Source of the DNA: Cytophagales bacterium
GTDB taxonomy: Bacteria > Bacteroidota > Bacteroidia > Cytophagales > Cyclobacteriaceae
Length of the DNA: 6,622 nucleotides
Assembly: GCA_003537495.1 (NCBI GenBank)
Contig: DPSB01000584.1
Coordinates: 1-6,622, forward strand
Direction: 5' to 3'
The position numbers and the translations under genes were made by a program. The notes under the pieces were generated by a model. The model ran no database searches, was not told the DNA's origin, and saw only the letters and a program-made list of their open reading frames with translations. Each line of letters opens with the position of its first letter. Within the stretch, counting starts at the first letter, position 1. Positions 5,638-6,622 of this stretch are shown piece by piece.

Positions 5638-6428
5638 ACCAAACCAATAAGGGGTAAGAAAAAAATAGCATCGCCCCATAGGCGATACCGTTCATATTGC
5701 TCAAAGTATGAATGAAAAATAAAAAGGCCAATCAACACAAACCACATCAACAGGAAAATCCAGCCGATGGGATTGGAGATCATACCAACAAAACTTAAGG
5801 TGATTCCACCAACAAATAGAATAATTAATAAAGTGCTTACTGCTTTTTTACCTAAGCGCGTGGCCAACGATGCCTGGCCCATCTTACTATCAACATCGCA
5901 CTCAAACCAGGCAAACAGTAACAAGTTGGTTAACGCAATTAAAAATAGTTGAGCAATCAATCCGGAAGCTGGCATTATCAATTGCCAGCTTCCGGGCCAG
6001 GCTGGTAGCAGCACACCAAGTGTGTAGAGTACAGCCACGGTAAACTCTTTTATTGGCATTTTTTTTTGCACCAACAGATAGATTAGAATAACTGGAGCAA
6101 GTATCAATCCGCCTACTATAACTGAGGGGCGAATGAAAACCATGAGCGCACAAACTATCAGCACAGCAACAGCAAGCGCCACCCGAAGTGGCTTGCTATA
6201 CTTTTGATGAAACCGATGCCGTTCGCTATAAGCTGGTTCCGTTAAATGCCGCACATCCATTAACCGATCAATTGTATAAATTACCCACACTGTCAAACCA
6301 AGCACAACAATTCCATACACCCGCACCGCTGCCAATAACTGTTTGGAAAAAAACAAAGCTGTAATCATCGCGCCAAGCGCCACATCCAGGCTGAGTAAAT
6401 TAACAAGGCGGTAGGCGCGATTGAACAT
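5634..6428 (-). CDS. UbiA-superfamily prenyltransferase-like membrane protein
   Basis: A 264-residue, strongly hydrophobic protein with about 7-9 predicted helices. UbiA enzymes join a prenyl diphosphate to an aromatic or other acceptor in the membrane. The first Asp motif NDxxDxxxD appears as IYTIDRLMD (50-58): D54 and D58 are kept, while the leading Asn-Asp is Ile-Tyr. The second motif is ECDVDSKMGQASLATRLG (176-193) with D178 and D180 and the usual G..SLA..LG tail. RHRFHQKYSKP-like residues (70-80) follow the first motif, a pattern I associate with a Bacteroidota subfamily; the acceptor is unknown and a menaquinone role is not shown. Start ATG 6428 keeps the N-terminal LVNLLSLDVALGA helix; no Shine-Dalgarno is seen. 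The gene begins 12 bases after the atpG terminator stem and ends in an ATGA overlap with the methyltransferase gene. It contains a perfect 13-bp inverted repeat (5962-5995). Confidence 0.82.
   Translation of the reverse strand: MFNRAYRLVNLLSLDVALGAMITALFFSKQLLAAVRVYGIVVLGLTVWVIYTIDRLMDVRHLTEPAYSERHRFHQKYSKPLRVALAVAVLIVCALMVFIRPSVIVGGLILAPVILIYLLVQKKMPIKEFTVAVLYTLGVLLPAWPGSWQLIMPASGLIAQLFLIALTNLLLFAWFECDVDSKMGQASLATRLGKKAVSTLLIILFVGGITLSFVGMISNPIGWIFLLMWFVLIGLFIFHSYFEQYERYRLWGDAIFFLPLIGLV
5962..5995. repeat. Perfect 13-bp inverted repeat inside the UbiA-like gene
   Basis: CCGGAAGCTGGCA (5962-5974) and TGCCAGCTTCCGG (5983-5995) are exact inverted copies around an 8-base loop. The stem has 8 GC pairs of 13. 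It encodes the stretch PGSWQLIMPASG, a loop or short segment between membrane helices. Neither strand has a T-run directly after it, so it is not a standard terminator. Two more copies of the CCAG/CTGG core follow at 5997-6005. Confidence 0.85.
6171..6197. repeat. Bulged inverted repeat inside the UbiA-like gene
   Basis: AGCAAGCGCCAC (6171-6182) can pair with GTGGCTTGCT (6188-6197), giving ten base pairs with a two-base GC bulge and a five-base loop CCGAA. It encodes KPLRVALA, near the start of a membrane helix. It is weaker than the repeat at 5962-5995 and may be chance. Confidence 0.4.
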
Positions 6429-6432
6429 GATT

Positions 6433-6470
6433 AAAAATAAAAAAGCTCTCAGGCATTCCCGAGAGCTTTT
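6433..6470 (-). terminator. Intrinsic terminator of the atpG (ATP synthase) transcript
   Basis: Arms AAAAGCTCTC (6441-6450) and GAGAGCTTTT (6461-6470) are perfect 10-bp inverted copies. Two further G-C pairs are possible beyond an A-C mismatch, leaving the loop CATT. On the minus strand the stem is followed by TTTTTTATTTTT. It starts 20 bases after the atpG stop and ends almost at the UbiA-like start codon. Confidence 0.88.
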
Positions 6471-6490
6471 ATGTATTGATTTTGTATTTA

Positions 6491-6622
<132 letters not shown>

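Noticed and set aside
5638..5679. Longer methyltransferase start at the ATG at 5679
   Set aside because: The extra 14 residues are unlike the family N-terminus and would overlap the upstream gene by 46 bases; the ATGA junction at 5634-5637 fits better.

Overview
The window most likely comes from a Bacteroidota genome, probably of the Cytophagales. The reasons are base composition in the mid-40s percent GC, AT-rich start regions without Shine-Dalgarno sequences, TAnnTTTG-like promoter remnants, and gene families typical of that phylum. The exact genus cannot be read from the sequence.

Layout: two plus-strand genes lie at the left. They are the 3' part of a penicillin-acylase-family hydrolase (2-1381, cut by the window start) and a 72-residue DUF2892 (YgaP-type) membrane protein (1458-1676). 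The gap between them holds a good match to a Crp/Fnr-family operator placed at about -41.5 from a possible promoter. Everything else is on the minus strand. A soluble two-PAS histidine kinase (4948-3455), a GNAT-like acyltransferase-fold protein (3449-2280) and a VTT/DedA-type membrane protein (2283-1678) follow one another with junctions of a few bases, so they are probably one operon. This operon converges on the DUF2892 gene with one base between the stop codons.

Upstream lie a UbiA-superfamily prenyltransferase-like integral membrane protein (6428-5634) and a class I SAM methyltransferase (5637-5023), joined by an ATGA overlap. This pair ends in a terminator-like hairpin before the kinase gene. 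At the right edge is the C-terminal end of the ATP synthase gamma subunit (atpG, 6622-6491), closed by a strong intrinsic terminator that lies almost against the UbiA-like start codon.

How they work together: the UbiA-like protein and the methyltransferase plausibly act on the same lipophilic or quinone-like substrate. The kinase, GNAT and VTT genes are co-transcribed but no common pathway can be named. I see no mobile element, CRISPR array, tRNA or rRNA, and nothing that is clearly a new defence or mobile system. The most unusual non-coding signal is a perfect 13-bp inverted repeat inside the UbiA-like coding region.
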